A stretch of DNA of 64,000 nt from Pseudomonas sp. LS.1a (GTDB lineage Bacteria > Pseudomonadota > Gammaproteobacteria > Pseudomonadales > Pseudomonadaceae): NCBI RefSeq assembly GCF_022533585.1, contig NZ_CP092827.1, forward strand, positions 5,054,001-5,118,000. Reading direction: 5' to 3'. A program made the translations under genes and the position numbers. The first letter of the stretch is position 1. Each line of letters starts with the position of its first letter. Under the pieces are notes generated by a model. It ran no database searches. It saw nothing but the letters and a program-made list of their open reading frames with translations, and was not told the origin of the DNA. Of the stretch, positions 8,995 through 18,033 are shown one piece after another.

Positions 8995-9074
8995 TTGCCT
9001 TCTTCGCGGGTACGCCCGCTGCCACAGGGTTTCGCATACCCCTATGGCAGCGGGCGCGCCCGCGAAGAAGGCAA
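8995..9074. repeat. REP pair between rlpA and the carboxypeptidase gene
   Basis: An inverted pair of REP units (TTGCCTTCTTCGCGGGTACG arm) carries an unusual GCTGCCAC in place of GCTCCCAC in both arms, so the two arms have changed together. It separates rlpA from the downstream carboxypeptidase gene. Confidence 0.8.
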
Positions 9075-9079
9075 CACGG

Positions 9080-10081
9080 TCAGTCAGCTGTGACCAGCTT
9101 GGCCTGCCCCAGGTTCGCCAGGCGAATGCTGTCCTGCGCCTGCTGGATCTCGCCCTGGCTGCTGATCGGCCCCAGGCGCACGCGGTGCAGGGTCTGCTGG
9201 TTACGCACGATCGAGCTGATGAACACCGGCGCGCTGACCATGCTGCTGAGCTTGGACCGCAGCAGTTCGGCGGCGTCCGGGTTGGCAAAGGCGCCCACCT
9301 GCAGGAAGCTGCCGCCACTGCCGGCCGGCACGTTGTTGCCAGCCACCTGTACCGGCACCACTGGCGCCGCATGCTGCTGGGGCGGCGGGGTCCATTGCTC
9401 GACGCGCCCGGTACTGGCCGGGATCGCCTGGGTTTGGGCCACCTGCGGCTCTTTCAGCACCATCGGTGGTGTCTGGCCGCGCTGGGCCCACCACTGCTGC
9501 GGGTCGATACCCTCGACGCGAACGTGCGCGGTGCCGATCTCGGCATAACCGAGTTTTTTCGCCGCGGCATAGGACAGGTCGATGATACGGTCGGAATAGA
9601 ACGGCCCACGGTCGTTCACCCGCAGGATCACGCTGCGGCCATTGGCCAGGTTGGTCACCCGCACGTAGGCCGGCAGCGGCAGAGTCTTGTGCGCCGCGCT
9701 CATGCCGTAGAGGTCGTACAGCTCGCCATTGGCGGTGTTCTGGCCGTGGAACTTGGTGCCATACCACGACGCGGTGCCCTCGGCGCGGTAGTTGCGCGAG
9801 TCCTGCATCGGGTAGTAGGTCTTGCCCAGCACCGTGTACGGGTTGGCCTTGTAGTTGCCGGTGTGCACGGTTGGCGTGGCGTCAGGGATCTTGTTCACAT
9901 CCACGTCCCACCACGGCGCGCCGTCCTTGTGCGCCCGGTTGATGTCCAGGCCCGGCTGGGCGCGCACCACATTGCCACCGCTTTGCTGGGGCGGGCGGCT
10001 GGACGAACAGCTGGCCAGCACCACGCCGACAGCGAGACAGGTGAGCAGCTTGAAAGTGTTGCCAGAGATGATTGCGCGCAT
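9080..10081 (-). CDS. rlpA: Endolytic peptidoglycan transglycosylase RlpA
   Basis: RlpA is a septal outer-membrane lipoprotein that cleaves denuded glycan strands during cell separation. The 333-aa product has a lipoprotein signal with Cys25 (VLASC). A double-psi beta-barrel domain follows (GTASWYGTKFHGQNTANGE, then VRVNDRGPF with the catalytic-type Asp). The C-terminus is a SPOR domain (FLQVGAFANPDAAELL...HRVRLGPI) that binds denuded septal glycans. The start codon overlaps the mltB stop (TAATG), which indicates translational coupling. Confidence 0.96.
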   Translation of the reverse strand: MRAIISGNTFKLLTCLAVGVVLASCSSSRPPQQSGGNVVRAQPGLDINRAHKDGAPWWDVDVNKIPDATPTVHTGNYKANPYTVLGKTYYPMQDSRNYRAEGTASWYGTKFHGQNTANGELYDLYGMSAAHKTLPLPAYVRVTNLANGRSVILRVNDRGPFYSDRIIDLSYAAAKKLGYAEIGTAHVRVEGIDPQQWWAQRGQTPPMVLKEPQVAQTQAIPASTGRVEQWTPPPQQHAAPVVPVQVAGNNVPAGSGGSFLQVGAFANPDAAELLRSKLSSMVSAPVFISSIVRNQQTLHRVRLGPISSQGEIQQAQDSIRLANLGQAKLVTAD

Positions 10082-11091
10082 TACTTGACGCCCCGTGCTT
10101 GAACCAGCTGTTCCGAAAGCTGATGCACCGCCATGGCATACATCACGCTGCGGTTGTAGCGAGTGATCGCGTAGAAGTTCTTCAGGCCCATCCAGTACTC
10201 GGGGCCATTGTCGCCCTCGAGACGGAAGGCGGTAACCGGCAGATCATCGCGCAGCGAATCATGGACCGACCAGCCGAGCGCACGCAACTCCCCTACCGTT
10301 TTTACCGGCTCGATGCCGGTAGTCAGGCCTTCGTCAACGCGCCCACCGTCCACCCAGGCGCGGCTGACCACGCCTTCGCCGGCCACCCAGCCGTGGCGCT
10401 TGAAGTAGCTGGCCACGCTGCCGATGGCATCGTCCGGGTTGTTCCAGATATTGATATGGCCGTCGCCGTCGAAGTCCACCGCAAAGTTGCGGAAGCTGCT
10501 AGGCATGAACTGCGGCAGGCCCATGGCACCGGCGTAGGAGCCTTTGAGCGTCAACGGGTCGAGCTGCTCCTCGCGGGCCAGCAGCAGGAACTCGCGCAGC
10601 TCCTTGCGGAAAAATTCGGCCCGTGGCGGGTAGTCGAAGCCCAGAGTCGACAACGCATCGATTACCCGGTAGTTGCCGGTGTTGCGGCCAAAGAAGGTTT
10701 CCACGCCGATGATCGCGACGATGTATTGCGCCGGCACGCCGTATTCCTGCTCGGCACGGGCCAGCACCGCCTCGTGCTGGCGCCAGAAGTCCACACCGCG
10801 GGCGATGCGCGCGTCGGTAATGAACATCGGCCGGTAGTCCTTCCACGGTTTCACCCGTTCGGCCGGGCGCGATATGGCGTCGAGGATCGACTGCTTGCGC
10901 TGCACCTCACCGAACACACCCATCAGTTGCTCAGGGGCAAAGCCATAGTCGCGGCTCATTTCGCCAACGAACTGGGCCACCTGTGGCGAACCCTGGTAAT
11001 CGCCGGCATGGGCCAGCTGTACAGCGCCGAACAGGCCCACCGCGCCGATCCACGGCGCACAACGGGCAGCCCAGTTACGCACTGCTTGCAT
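10081..11091 (-). CDS. mltB: Lytic murein transglycosylase B
   Basis: A periplasmic or membrane-bound glycan-cleaving enzyme of the SltB/MltB family, 336 aa. It has an N-terminal signal peptide (cut after QLAHA), the catalytic Glu131 in IIGVETFFGRNTG, and the AGAMGLPQFMPSS and DFDGDGHINIWNN blocks. It lacks both the lipobox and the C-terminal peptidoglycan-binding module of its paralog at 3174-4487. The ATG at 11091 is preferred, with AAGGTGA upstream; a GTG four codons earlier is possible. The reading frame stays open far upstream into rodA, but that is antisense-free overlap and not coding. Confidence 0.93.
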   Translation of the reverse strand: MQAVRNWAARCAPWIGAVGLFGAVQLAHAGDYQGSPQVAQFVGEMSRDYGFAPEQLMGVFGEVQRKQSILDAISRPAERVKPWKDYRPMFITDARIARGVDFWRQHEAVLARAEQEYGVPAQYIVAIIGVETFFGRNTGNYRVIDALSTLGFDYPPRAEFFRKELREFLLLAREEQLDPLTLKGSYAGAMGLPQFMPSSFRNFAVDFDGDGHINIWNNPDDAIGSVASYFKRHGWVAGEGVVSRAWVDGGRVDEGLTTGIEPVKTVGELRALGWSVHDSLRDDLPVTAFRLEGDNGPEYWMGLKNFYAITRYNRSVMYAMAVHQLSEQLVQARGVK

Positions 11092-11108
11092 GAAATTCTT
11101 CACCTTAT

Positions 11109-12251
11109 TCAAACCTGCGCGATCCATTTGCGGTGCGTATGGATCGACATCAGAACGCCAAACGCTGACAGCAGCGTCACCAACGAAGTTCCGCCATAGC
11201 TGATGAAGGGCAGCGGCACGCCCACCACGGGCAGAAGGCCACTGACCATACCGATATTGACGAACACGTATACAAAGAATGTCATGGTCAGGCTGCCCGC
11301 CAGCAGCTTGCCGAACAGGGTCTGCGCCTGGGCGGTGATCATCAGGCCACGGCCGATCAGCAGCAGGTAGACGATCAGCAGCAGGCAGATGCCGACCAGG
11401 CCGAATTCCTCGCCGAGCACGGCGATGATGAAGTCGGTGTGGCTTTCCGGCAGGAAGTCCAGGTGCGACTGGGTGCCGAGCAGCCAGCCCTTGCCGAACA
11501 CGCCGCCCGAGCCGATCGCCGCCTTCGACTGGATGATGTTCCAGCCAGTGCCCAACGGGTCGCTTTCCGGGTCGAGGAAGGTCAGTACCCGCTGCTTCTG
11601 GTAGTCGTGCATGACAAAGAACCACATCGCCACCGCCACGGGCACCGCAGCCGCCAGCACGCTGAGGATCCAGCGCCAGCGCAGGCCGCCCATGAACAGC
11701 ACGAAGGCCCCGGAGGCCAGGATCAGCAGCGCCGTGCCCAGGTCGGGCTGGCGCACGATCAGGATGAACGGCACGCCGATCAGCACCAGGCTGATCGCCA
11801 CGTGCTTCAGATGCGGCGGCAAGGTGCGCTTGGACAGGTACCAGGCGATGGTCGCCGGCATGATGATCTTCATGAATTCCGAGGGCTGGAAGCGGATCAC
11901 CCCGGGGATGTTGATCCAGCGCGTGGCGCCCATGGCGTTGTGGCCCATCACGTCCACCACCACCAGCAACAGCACACCGGCCAGGTAGGCCAGCGGCACC
12001 CAGCGGGCCATGAAACGTGGCTCCAGCTGGGCGATGATGAACATCGACACCAGGCCGATGCCGAACGAGGTGGCCTGCTTGAGCAGCAGGTCCCAGTTCT
12101 TGCCACTGGCCGAATAAAGAACGAACAGGCTGCCGGCCGCGAGGGTCAGCAGAATGATCAGCAAAGGGCCGTCGACATGGATGCGCTGCAGAAAGCTGGC
12201 GCGCCGACGCATCACATCCTCGCTGGAGAGCATGCGATCGAAATTGTTCAT
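11109..12251 (-). CDS. rodA: Rod-shape peptidoglycan glycosyltransferase RodA
   Basis: RodA is the SEDS-family polymerase that builds glycan strands for cylinder elongation together with PBP2. The 380-aa product has about ten membrane segments. It ends with the conserved SEDS block (GLLPVVGVPLPFISYGGTS). The ATG at 12251 overlaps the mrdA stop as TGATG; a GTG one codon earlier is the alternative. It lies between mrdA and mltB, so polymerase, crosslinker and hydrolase are co-transcribed. Confidence 0.96.
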   Translation of the reverse strand: MNNFDRMLSSEDVMRRRASFLQRIHVDGPLLIILLTLAAGSLFVLYSASGKNWDLLLKQATSFGIGLVSMFIIAQLEPRFMARWVPLAYLAGVLLLVVVDVMGHNAMGATRWINIPGVIRFQPSEFMKIIMPATIAWYLSKRTLPPHLKHVAISLVLIGVPFILIVRQPDLGTALLILASGAFVLFMGGLRWRWILSVLAAAVPVAVAMWFFVMHDYQKQRVLTFLDPESDPLGTGWNIIQSKAAIGSGGVFGKGWLLGTQSHLDFLPESHTDFIIAVLGEEFGLVGICLLLIVYLLLIGRGLMITAQAQTLFGKLLAGSLTMTFFVYVFVNIGMVSGLLPVVGVPLPFISYGGTSLVTLLSAFGVLMSIHTHRKWIAQV

Positions 12252-14140
12252 CACAGGGCTGATTCCTGGGTAACGGTGGCAGGCGCGAACTCGGGCTTGA
12301 GCCGGCCGTTTTCGTCGAGCAGCCAGGCGTCCATCACCTGACGCACCACCGGGGCGGCGACGCCCGAGCCGGACTCGCCGTTCTCGACCATCACCGAAAC
12401 CACGATCCTCGGGGCTTCGGCCGGGGCGAAGGCGACGAACAGGGCGTGGTCGCGATGACGCTCCTGGAGCTTGTTGCGGTCGTACTTCTCGCCCTGCTTG
12501 ATCGCCACCACCTGGGCGGTACCGCTCTTGCCGGCAATGCGGTACTGCGAGCCAATGGCCGCCTTGCGTGCGGTACCGCGGGCGTTGTGCATCACCTGCT
12601 CCATGCCATGGGTGACCTTGGCCCAGTCTGACTTGTCACGCAGCACGATGTTTTCCATGGGGTTGTCGTCCACCGGCGGCTGGCCTTCGATGGTCTTGGC
12701 CAGGTGCGGGCGGTTCCACACGCCCTTGTTGGCGATCAAGGCAGTGGCCTGGGCCAGTTGCAGCGGCGTGGCCTGCATGTAGCCCTGGCCGATACCGAGG
12801 ATCAGGGTTTCGCCGGGGAACCAGGCCTGGCGGCGGGTGGCACGCTTCCATTCGCGCGACGGCATCAGCCCGGCGGACTCCTCGAACATGTCGAGTGCAA
12901 CCCGCTGGCCGATACCGAACTTGTTCATGTAGCTGGACAGCCGATCGATGCCCATCTTGTGCGCAAGGTCGTAGAAGTAGGTGTCGTTGGAGCGCATGAT
13001 CGCGGTGTCCAGGTCGACCCAGCCATCGCCCGAGCGGTTCCAGTTACGGTATTTGTGGTCGTAGTTGGGCAACTGATAGTAGCCCGGGTCGAACACCCGG
13101 CTGCCAGCATTTACCACGCCGCTGTCCAGGCCGGCGATGGCCACCGCCGGCTTGATGGTCGAGCCTGGCGGGTACAGGCCACGCAACACGCGGTTGAACA
13201 GCGGCCGGTCGATCGAATCGCGCAGTTCGGCATAGGCCTTGAAGCCAATGCCGGTGACGAACAGGTTGGGGTCGAAGCTGGGCTGGCTGACCATCGCCAG
13301 CACCTCGCCGGTACGCGGGTCGAGTGCCACCACCGCACCACGCCGGCCACCCAGGGCGGCCTCGGCGGCCTCCTGCAGCTTGATGTCCAGGCTCAGCACG
13401 ATGTCCTTGCCCGGTTTCGGGTCGGTGCGCTTGAGCACCCGCAGCACACGACCGCGGGCATTGGTCTCGACTTCCTCGTAACCCACCTGGCCATGCAGGT
13501 CGGCTTCGTAGAAGCGTTCGATGCCGGTCTTGCCGATGTGGTGGGTGCCGCTGTAGTTCACCGGGTCGAGGGTTTTCAGCTCTTTCTCGTTGATCCGCCC
13601 TACATACCCCACCGAATGGGCGAAGTGCGCGCCCTGCGGGTAATGGCGCACCAGCTGGGCCACCACTTCCACGCCCGGCAGGCGGAACTGGTTCACCGCC
13701 ACGCGGGCGATCTGCTCTTCGTTGAGTTCGAACAGGATCGGCACCGGCTCGAACGGCCGGCGGCCCTGGCGCATGCGCTTCTCGAACAGGGCGCGGTCGT
13801 CGGGTGTCAGCTCCAGCACTTCGACGATGGTATCCAGCACTTCCTGCCAGTTACCCGCACGTTCGCGGGTCATCGACAGGCTGAAGCTGGGCCGGTTGTC
13901 GGCAACGATCACCCCGTTGCGGTCGAAGATCAGCCCGCGGGTCGGCGGGATCGGCTGCACATGCACCCGGTTGTTCTCCGACAGCGTGGAGTGATATTCG
14001 TGCTGGATGACCTGCAGGTAGTACAGCCGCGCGATCAGCACGCAAATAAGCAGCATGATCGCCACTGCGCCGACCACGACGCGGTTGCGCACCAGGCGGG
14101 CGTCTTTCTCGTGGTCCTTGAGACGGATCGGCTGCGACAT
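12251..14140 (-). CDS. mrdA: Penicillin-binding protein 2 (elongasome transpeptidase)
   Basis: PBP2 crosslinks peptidoglycan during cell elongation and partners RodA. The 629-aa product has one N-terminal membrane anchor (VVVGAVAIMLLICVLIARLYYL), a pedestal/dimerisation region (PPTRGLIFDRNGVIVADN), and the transpeptidase domain with SxxK in PPGSTIKP, SxN in MRSNDTYFYD and KSGTAQ near the end. It overlaps rodA by one base and begins 16 nt after the rlmH stop. Confidence 0.97.
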   Translation of the reverse strand: MSQPIRLKDHEKDARLVRNRVVVGAVAIMLLICVLIARLYYLQVIQHEYHSTLSENNRVHVQPIPPTRGLIFDRNGVIVADNRPSFSLSMTRERAGNWQEVLDTIVEVLELTPDDRALFEKRMRQGRRPFEPVPILFELNEEQIARVAVNQFRLPGVEVVAQLVRHYPQGAHFAHSVGYVGRINEKELKTLDPVNYSGTHHIGKTGIERFYEADLHGQVGYEEVETNARGRVLRVLKRTDPKPGKDIVLSLDIKLQEAAEAALGGRRGAVVALDPRTGEVLAMVSQPSFDPNLFVTGIGFKAYAELRDSIDRPLFNRVLRGLYPPGSTIKPAVAIAGLDSGVVNAGSRVFDPGYYQLPNYDHKYRNWNRSGDGWVDLDTAIMRSNDTYFYDLAHKMGIDRLSSYMNKFGIGQRVALDMFEESAGLMPSREWKRATRRQAWFPGETLILGIGQGYMQATPLQLAQATALIANKGVWNRPHLAKTIEGQPPVDDNPMENIVLRDKSDWAKVTHGMEQVMHNARGTARKAAIGSQYRIAGKSGTAQVVAIKQGEKYDRNKLQERHRDHALFVAFAPAEAPRIVVSVMVENGESGSGVAAPVVRQVMDAWLLDENGRLKPEFAPATVTQESAL

Positions 14141-14156
14141 CGGACTGCTTACAGGC

Positions 14157-14624
14157 TCATTTATGGTAAGGATGCCCGGACAACACGGTCCAGGCGCGGT
14201 AGATCTGCTCGCCGATGAGTATCCTTACCAATGGGTGCGGCAGGGTCAGCGGCGACAGCGACCAGCGTTGCTCGGCACGCGCACAGACCTCAGGCGCCAG
14301 GCCTTCCGGGCCGCCCACCATCAAATTCACCGTGCGCGCATCCAGGCGCCAGCGGTCCAGCTCGGTCGCCAGCTGCTCGGTACTCCAGGGCTTGCCATGG
14401 ACCTCGAGGGTGACGATGCGTTCCCCTGGCTGAACCTTGCTCAGCATGGCCTCGCCCTCCTGACGAATCAGGCGGGCGACGTCGGCATTCTTGCCACGGG
14501 TATTCAGCGGGATTTCCACCAGCTCCAGCGACAGTTCGGCGGGCAGGCGCTTGGCATATTCATGCCAGCCTTCCTCGACCCACTTCGGCATGCGCGAGCC
14601 GACCGCGATCAGGCGCAGACGCAC
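14157..14624 (-). CDS. rlmH: 23S rRNA pseudouridine-1915 N3-methyltransferase
   Basis: RlmH is a SPOUT methyltransferase that methylates a pseudouridine in helix 69 of 23S rRNA. The GTG start at 14624 gives exactly 155 residues, the family length, and AAGGA stands seven bases before it; the 33-codon longer frame is rejected. The SAM-knot sequence [13 protein letters not shown] text appears as [13 protein letters not shown], and the C-terminal IGEQIYRAW is diagnostic. The gene starts 10 nt after rsfS. Confidence 0.96.
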   Translation of the reverse strand: MRLRLIAVGSRMPKWVEEGWHEYAKRLPAELSLELVEIPLNTRGKNADVARLIRQEGEAMLSKVQPGERIVTLEVHGKPWSTEQLATELDRWRLDARTVNLMVGGPEGLAPEVCARAEQRWSLSPLTLPHPLVRILIGEQIYRAWTVLSGHPYHK

Positions 14625-14634
14625 AGCGCTTTCC

Positions 14635-15054
14635 TTATTCCCGGTCCTTGAGCTTGTCGGAGTACTCGTGGGCATGGTCCGGGCTGTGGTGCTTGCCATC
14701 GGCGGCACGGCTTTGCTCGGCACCCTGCCACAGGCGCTCCAGGTCGTAGAACTGGCGGGCAGCGGCGGTCATCATGTGCACGATGACGTCGTTCAGGTCC
14801 AGCAGCACCCAGTCGCTGTCGCCCTTGCCTTCTTCACCCAGTGGCTGGGCACCCTTGGCCTTGACCGCTTCGCGGACCTTCTCCAGCATCGCGTTGATCT
14901 GGCGGTTGGAGGTACCGGTGGCAATGATCATGTAGTCGGTCAGGCTGTGCTTTTCGCGCACGTCGATGACCTGGATGTCCTGGGCCTTGACGTCTTCCAG
15001 CGCTGCCTTGGTCAGGGCGACCAGTTCTTCGCCGTGGATTTTCTGCTTGGTCAT
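14635..15054 (-). CDS. rsfS: Ribosomal silencing factor RsfS
   Basis: RsfS binds ribosomal protein uL14 and blocks subunit joining in starved cells. The 139-aa product begins [12 protein letters not shown]. It holds the family core [20 protein letters not shown] and the [14 protein letters not shown] strand. A longer in-frame ATG 19 codons upstream would overlap nadD and is not preferred. It sits between nadD and rlmH as in most proteobacteria. The last 25 residues are His/Asp-rich and not part of the usual core. Confidence 0.94.
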   Translation of the reverse strand: MTKQKIHGEELVALTKAALEDVKAQDIQVIDVREKHSLTDYMIIATGTSNRQINAMLEKVREAVKAKGAQPLGEEGKGDSDWVLLDLNDVIVHMMTAAARQFYDLERLWQGAEQSRAADGKHHSPDHAHEYSDKLKDRE

Positions 15055-15097
15055 ATAAAACTCGTTCAACTCGTTGGATGAGGCGCCAGAGGCACCG

Positions 15098-15778
15098 TCA
15101 GTTAGGCGCACGATACAGTTCGTGCGCCTCGATGTAGGCCAGTACGGCGTCCGGCACCAGGAACCTCACCGATTTGCCGCTGGCCAGCAGCTGTCGGATC
15201 TGTGTAGCCGACACCGCAAGCGGCGTCTGCCAGACGAACGAAATGTTTCCCGCCGGGCCGGACATGGCGGTGGGATCGCTCTCCGAGCGCGCAGCCAGCA
15301 GGTTGCGCAGCTCGTCAGGGGGTTCTACGTCGGCATCCGGGCGTTGCAGCACCAGGATGTGACAGTGTTGCAGCAATTCGTCCCAGCGGTGCCAGCTGGG
15401 CAGACCACAGAAGGCATCCCAGCCCAGCACCAGGAACAGCTGGTCGTTGGCGGCCAGTTCGGCGCGGATCGATTCCAGCGTATCGATGGTGTACGACGGC
15501 TTGTCGCGCGCCAGCTCACGGGCATCCACGCTCAGGCACGGCACACCCTGCACGGCATTTTGCACCATGGCCAGGCGGTCCTGCGCGGCCACCTGCGGGG
15601 TGTCGCGGTGCGGCGGCCGGGCATTGGGCAGCAGGCGCAGCTCGTCCAGCCCCATGCACTCGGCCACTTCCAGCGCGCTGCGCAGGTGGCCGATGTGCAC
15701 GGGGTCGAAGGTGCCGCCTAGAATGCCGATGCGCCGGACTGCCTGTGCCTTGCTCAACTCAGCAGGACTCCTGGCCAC
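15098..15778 (-). CDS. nadD: Nicotinate-nucleotide adenylyltransferase
   Basis: NadD adenylates nicotinate mononucleotide to deamido-NAD in NAD synthesis. The 226-aa product shows the nucleotidyltransferase signature [13 protein letters not shown] near residue 20 and the C-terminal [14 protein letters not shown] motif ([20 protein letters not shown]). Its start overlaps the end of proA by 20 nt, and rsfS follows, so it is mid-operon. Confidence 0.96.
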   Translation of the reverse strand: MARSPAELSKAQAVRRIGILGGTFDPVHIGHLRSALEVAECMGLDELRLLPNARPPHRDTPQVAAQDRLAMVQNAVQGVPCLSVDARELARDKPSYTIDTLESIRAELAANDQLFLVLGWDAFCGLPSWHRWDELLQHCHILVLQRPDADVEPPDELRNLLAARSESDPTAMSGPAGNISFVWQTPLAVSATQIRQLLASGKSVRFLVPDAVLAYIEAHELYRAPN

Positions 15779-17030
15779 GCAGCTGGCCGTCGCCGATCAC
15801 GACGTACTTCTCGCAGGTCAGGCCTTCCAGGCCGACCGGGCCGCGGGCATGCAGCTTGTCGGTGGAAATGCCGATTTCCGCGCCCAGGCCGTACTCGAAG
15901 CCGTCGGCGAAGCAGGTGGGGGTATTGAGCATGACCGACGCCGAGTCGACCTCGGCCATGAACTGGCGGGCTTCACCCTGGTGTTCGCTGATGATCGAGT
16001 CGGTATGGTGCGAGCCATAGTGGTTGATGTGCTCGATGGCCTGGTCCAGCCCGTCGACCACGCGGATCGACAGGATCGCGTCCAGGTACTCGGTGTGCCA
16101 GTCGGCCTCGGTGGCGGGCTTGGCGTCGATGATGGCCCGGGTGCGCTCGCAGCCACGCAGCTCGACGCCCTTCTCCTGGAAGCGGCGGGCCATTTCCGGC
16201 AGGAAGCGCTCGGCCACCTGCTGGTCGACCAGCAGCGTTTCCATGGCGCCACAGATGCCATAGCGGTAGGTCTTGGCGTTGAATGCCACGCGCCAGGCCT
16301 TGTCCAGGTCGGCGTGCTGGCTGACGTAGACGTGGCAGATACCGTCCAGGTGCTTGATCACCGGCACGCGGGCATCGCGGCTGATGCGTTCGATCAGGCC
16401 ACGGCCACCGCGCGGCACGATGACGTCGACGAATTCCGGCATGCTGATCAGCGCGCCCACGGCTTCGCGGTCGGTGGTCTCGACCACCTGCACCACAGCT
16501 GCCGGCAGGCCGGCGGCGGCCAGGCCACGCTGGATGCAGGTGGCGATGGCGCGGTTGGAGTGAATGGCTTCGGAGCCACCACGCAGGATGGTCGCGTTAC
16601 CCGACTTCAGGCACAGGCTGGCGGCATCGATGGTCACGTTCGGGCGCGACTCGTAGATGATCCCGATCACCCCCAGCGGCGTGCGCATCTTGCCGACCTG
16701 GATACCCGATGGGCGGTAGCTCATGTCGCGGATGGCACCGACCGGGTCCGGCAGACTGGCCACCTGGCGCAGCCCGGTGATCATGCCGTCGATACGCGCC
16801 GGGGTCAGCGCCAGGCGGTCGAGCAGCGCCGGCTCCAGGCCGTTGGCACGGCCGGCGGCCAGGTCCAGCTCGTTGGCGGCGGTCAGCTCGGCACGAGCGG
16901 CGTCCAGTGCGTCGGCAGCGGCTTGCAGGGCGCGGTTCTTCTGCGCGGTGCTGGCACGGCCGATCACCCGGGAAGCTTCACGGGCAGCGCGACCCAGGCG
17001 GGTCATATAGTCAAGAACGGACTCAGTCAT
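15759..17030 (-). CDS. proA: Gamma-glutamyl phosphate reductase
   Basis: ProA reduces gamma-glutamyl phosphate to glutamate semialdehyde, the second step of proline synthesis. It is an aldehyde-dehydrogenase-fold protein of 423 aa. Recognisable blocks are [18 protein letters not shown], the [15 protein letters not shown] nucleotide region, the Cys-containing [10 protein letters not shown] active-site block, and [10 protein letters not shown] near the end. It is the first gene of the minus-strand run proA-nadD-rsfS-rlmH-mrdA-rodA-mltB-rlpA, with a perfect TATAAT upstream. Confidence 0.97.
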   Translation of the reverse strand: MTESVLDYMTRLGRAAREASRVIGRASTAQKNRALQAAADALDAARAELTAANELDLAAGRANGLEPALLDRLALTPARIDGMITGLRQVASLPDPVGAIRDMSYRPSGIQVGKMRTPLGVIGIIYESRPNVTIDAASLCLKSGNATILRGGSEAIHSNRAIATCIQRGLAAAGLPAAVVQVVETTDREAVGALISMPEFVDVIVPRGGRGLIERISRDARVPVIKHLDGICHVYVSQHADLDKAWRVAFNAKTYRYGICGAMETLLVDQQVAERFLPEMARRFQEKGVELRGCERTRAIIDAKPATEADWHTEYLDAILSIRVVDGLDQAIEHINHYGSHHTDSIISEHQGEARQFMAEVDSASVMLNTPTCFADGFEYGLGAEIGISTDKLHARGPVGLEGLTCEKYVVIGDGQLRGQESC

Positions 17031-17064
17031 GGGTTCGGTGTCTTGGCGAAGGGGAAATCGGCTG

Positions 17065-17070
17065 ATTATA
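17065..17070 (-). promoter_or_regulatory. Candidate -10 box for the proA operon
   Basis: A perfect TATAAT on the minus strand lies 35 nt before the proA ATG. The sequence 17 bp further upstream (TGGGCG) is a poor -35, so an activator or an extended recognition would be needed. Confidence 0.4.
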
Positions 17071-17181
17071 ACTGCCGCGCAGGTGTACGCCCAGCGGCGG
17101 GTGGCGGATGGTAGAAAATGGCTGGGGGCATTGCGCAGGAAAGATGTAACCGGGGTTATCGAAATTTCTATCTCCTGTTAT

Positions 17182-17276
17182 GGCCCTTTCGCGGGTAAAC
17201 CCGCTCCCACAGGGATTGCACAAGGCCTGAGACCTCCAGAATTCCCGTGGGAGCGGGTTTACCCGCGAAGAGGCCG
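17182..17276. repeat. REP pair between proA and mpg
   Basis: Inverted REP units with the standard core (GCGGGTAAACCCGCTCCCAC) and matching outer GGCC(C/T)TTTCGCG arms, separated by a spacer of about 35 bp. Confidence 0.88.
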
Positions 17277-17361
17277 GCACTGCAACACTCACACTCGATT
17301 CAGCCTCGATTAAGCCATTCATTGCTATCATCCCCGCCTTCCCAGCCACGAACCGCCCCGC

Positions 17362-18030
17362 ATGCCAGCCCTGCCCGACAGCTTTTTCGACCGCGACGCC
17401 CAGACCCTGGCCAAGGCCCTGCTGGGCAAGGTCATTCGCCATCGCCACGGCGACCTGTGGCTGGCCGCGCGCATCATCGAGACCGAGGCCTACTACCTCA
17501 CCGACAAAGGCAGCCACGCCTCGCTCGGCTACACCGAAAAACGCAAGGCGCTGTTCCTCGATGGCGGGCACATCTATATGTACTACGCACGCGGCGGCGA
17601 CTCGCTGAACTTCAGCGCCCACGGGCCGGGCAACGCGGTGCTGATCAAGTCCGCCTATCCTTGGCAGGACGCCCGCTCGGGGCCGGACAGCCTGGCGCAG
17701 ATGCAGCTGAACAACCCCGATGCCAGCGGCAACCTCCGCCCGGCCGAGCGCCTGTGCGCCGGCCAGACCTTGCTGTGCCGGGCCCTGGGCCTGAAGGTGC
17801 CGCACTGGGATGCCCAGCGTTTCGATGCCGAGCGCCTGTACGTGGAGGATTGCGGCAACGCCGTGCCACGGGTGATTCAGGCCGCCCGCCTGGGCATCCC
17901 GCATGGCCGCGACGAGCACCTGCCCTACCGTTTCGTCGATGCCGAATACGCCCGCTTCTGCACGCGGAACCCGTTACGCCGCGGCCAAGTCGAAGGCCGC
18001 GACTTCTTCATTCTCGAACAAGGAAGCTGA
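17362..18030 (+). CDS. mpg: 3-methyladenine DNA glycosylase (AAG/Mpg type)
   Basis: This base-excision enzyme removes alkylated purines from DNA. The 222-aa product is of the mammalian-AAG fold and not of the AlkA fold. It shows ARIIETEAYYLTDKGSHAS with the catalytic-type Glu, the MYYARGGDSLNFS segment and the LLCRALGL helix. Its stop lies 3 nt before the next start, and the Shine-Dalgarno of that gene (AAGGA) is inside its last codons, so the two are co-translated. Confidence 0.92.
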   Translation: MPALPDSFFDRDAQTLAKALLGKVIRHRHGDLWLAARIIETEAYYLTDKGSHASLGYTEKRKALFLDGGHIYMYYARGGDSLNFSAHGPGNAVLIKSAYPWQDARSGPDSLAQMQLNNPDASGNLRPAERLCAGQTLLCRALGLKVPHWDAQRFDAERLYVEDCGNAVPRVIQAARLGIPHGRDEHLPYRFVDAEYARFCTRNPLRRGQVEGRDFFILEQGS

Positions 18031-18033
18031 ACC

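Larger units (their letters stand above)
17031..17361. other. Divergent intergenic region proA/mpg
   Basis: This 331-bp region between the divergent proA and mpg starts holds the proA -10 element and a REP pair (17182-17276). The mpg-proximal 80 bp show no clear promoter, and nothing else coding or structured was seen. Confidence 0.6.

Noticed and set aside
10081..11625. Long 514-codon version of mltB
   Set aside because: The upstream part overlaps rodA in another frame; the ATG at 11091 gives a proper signal peptide.
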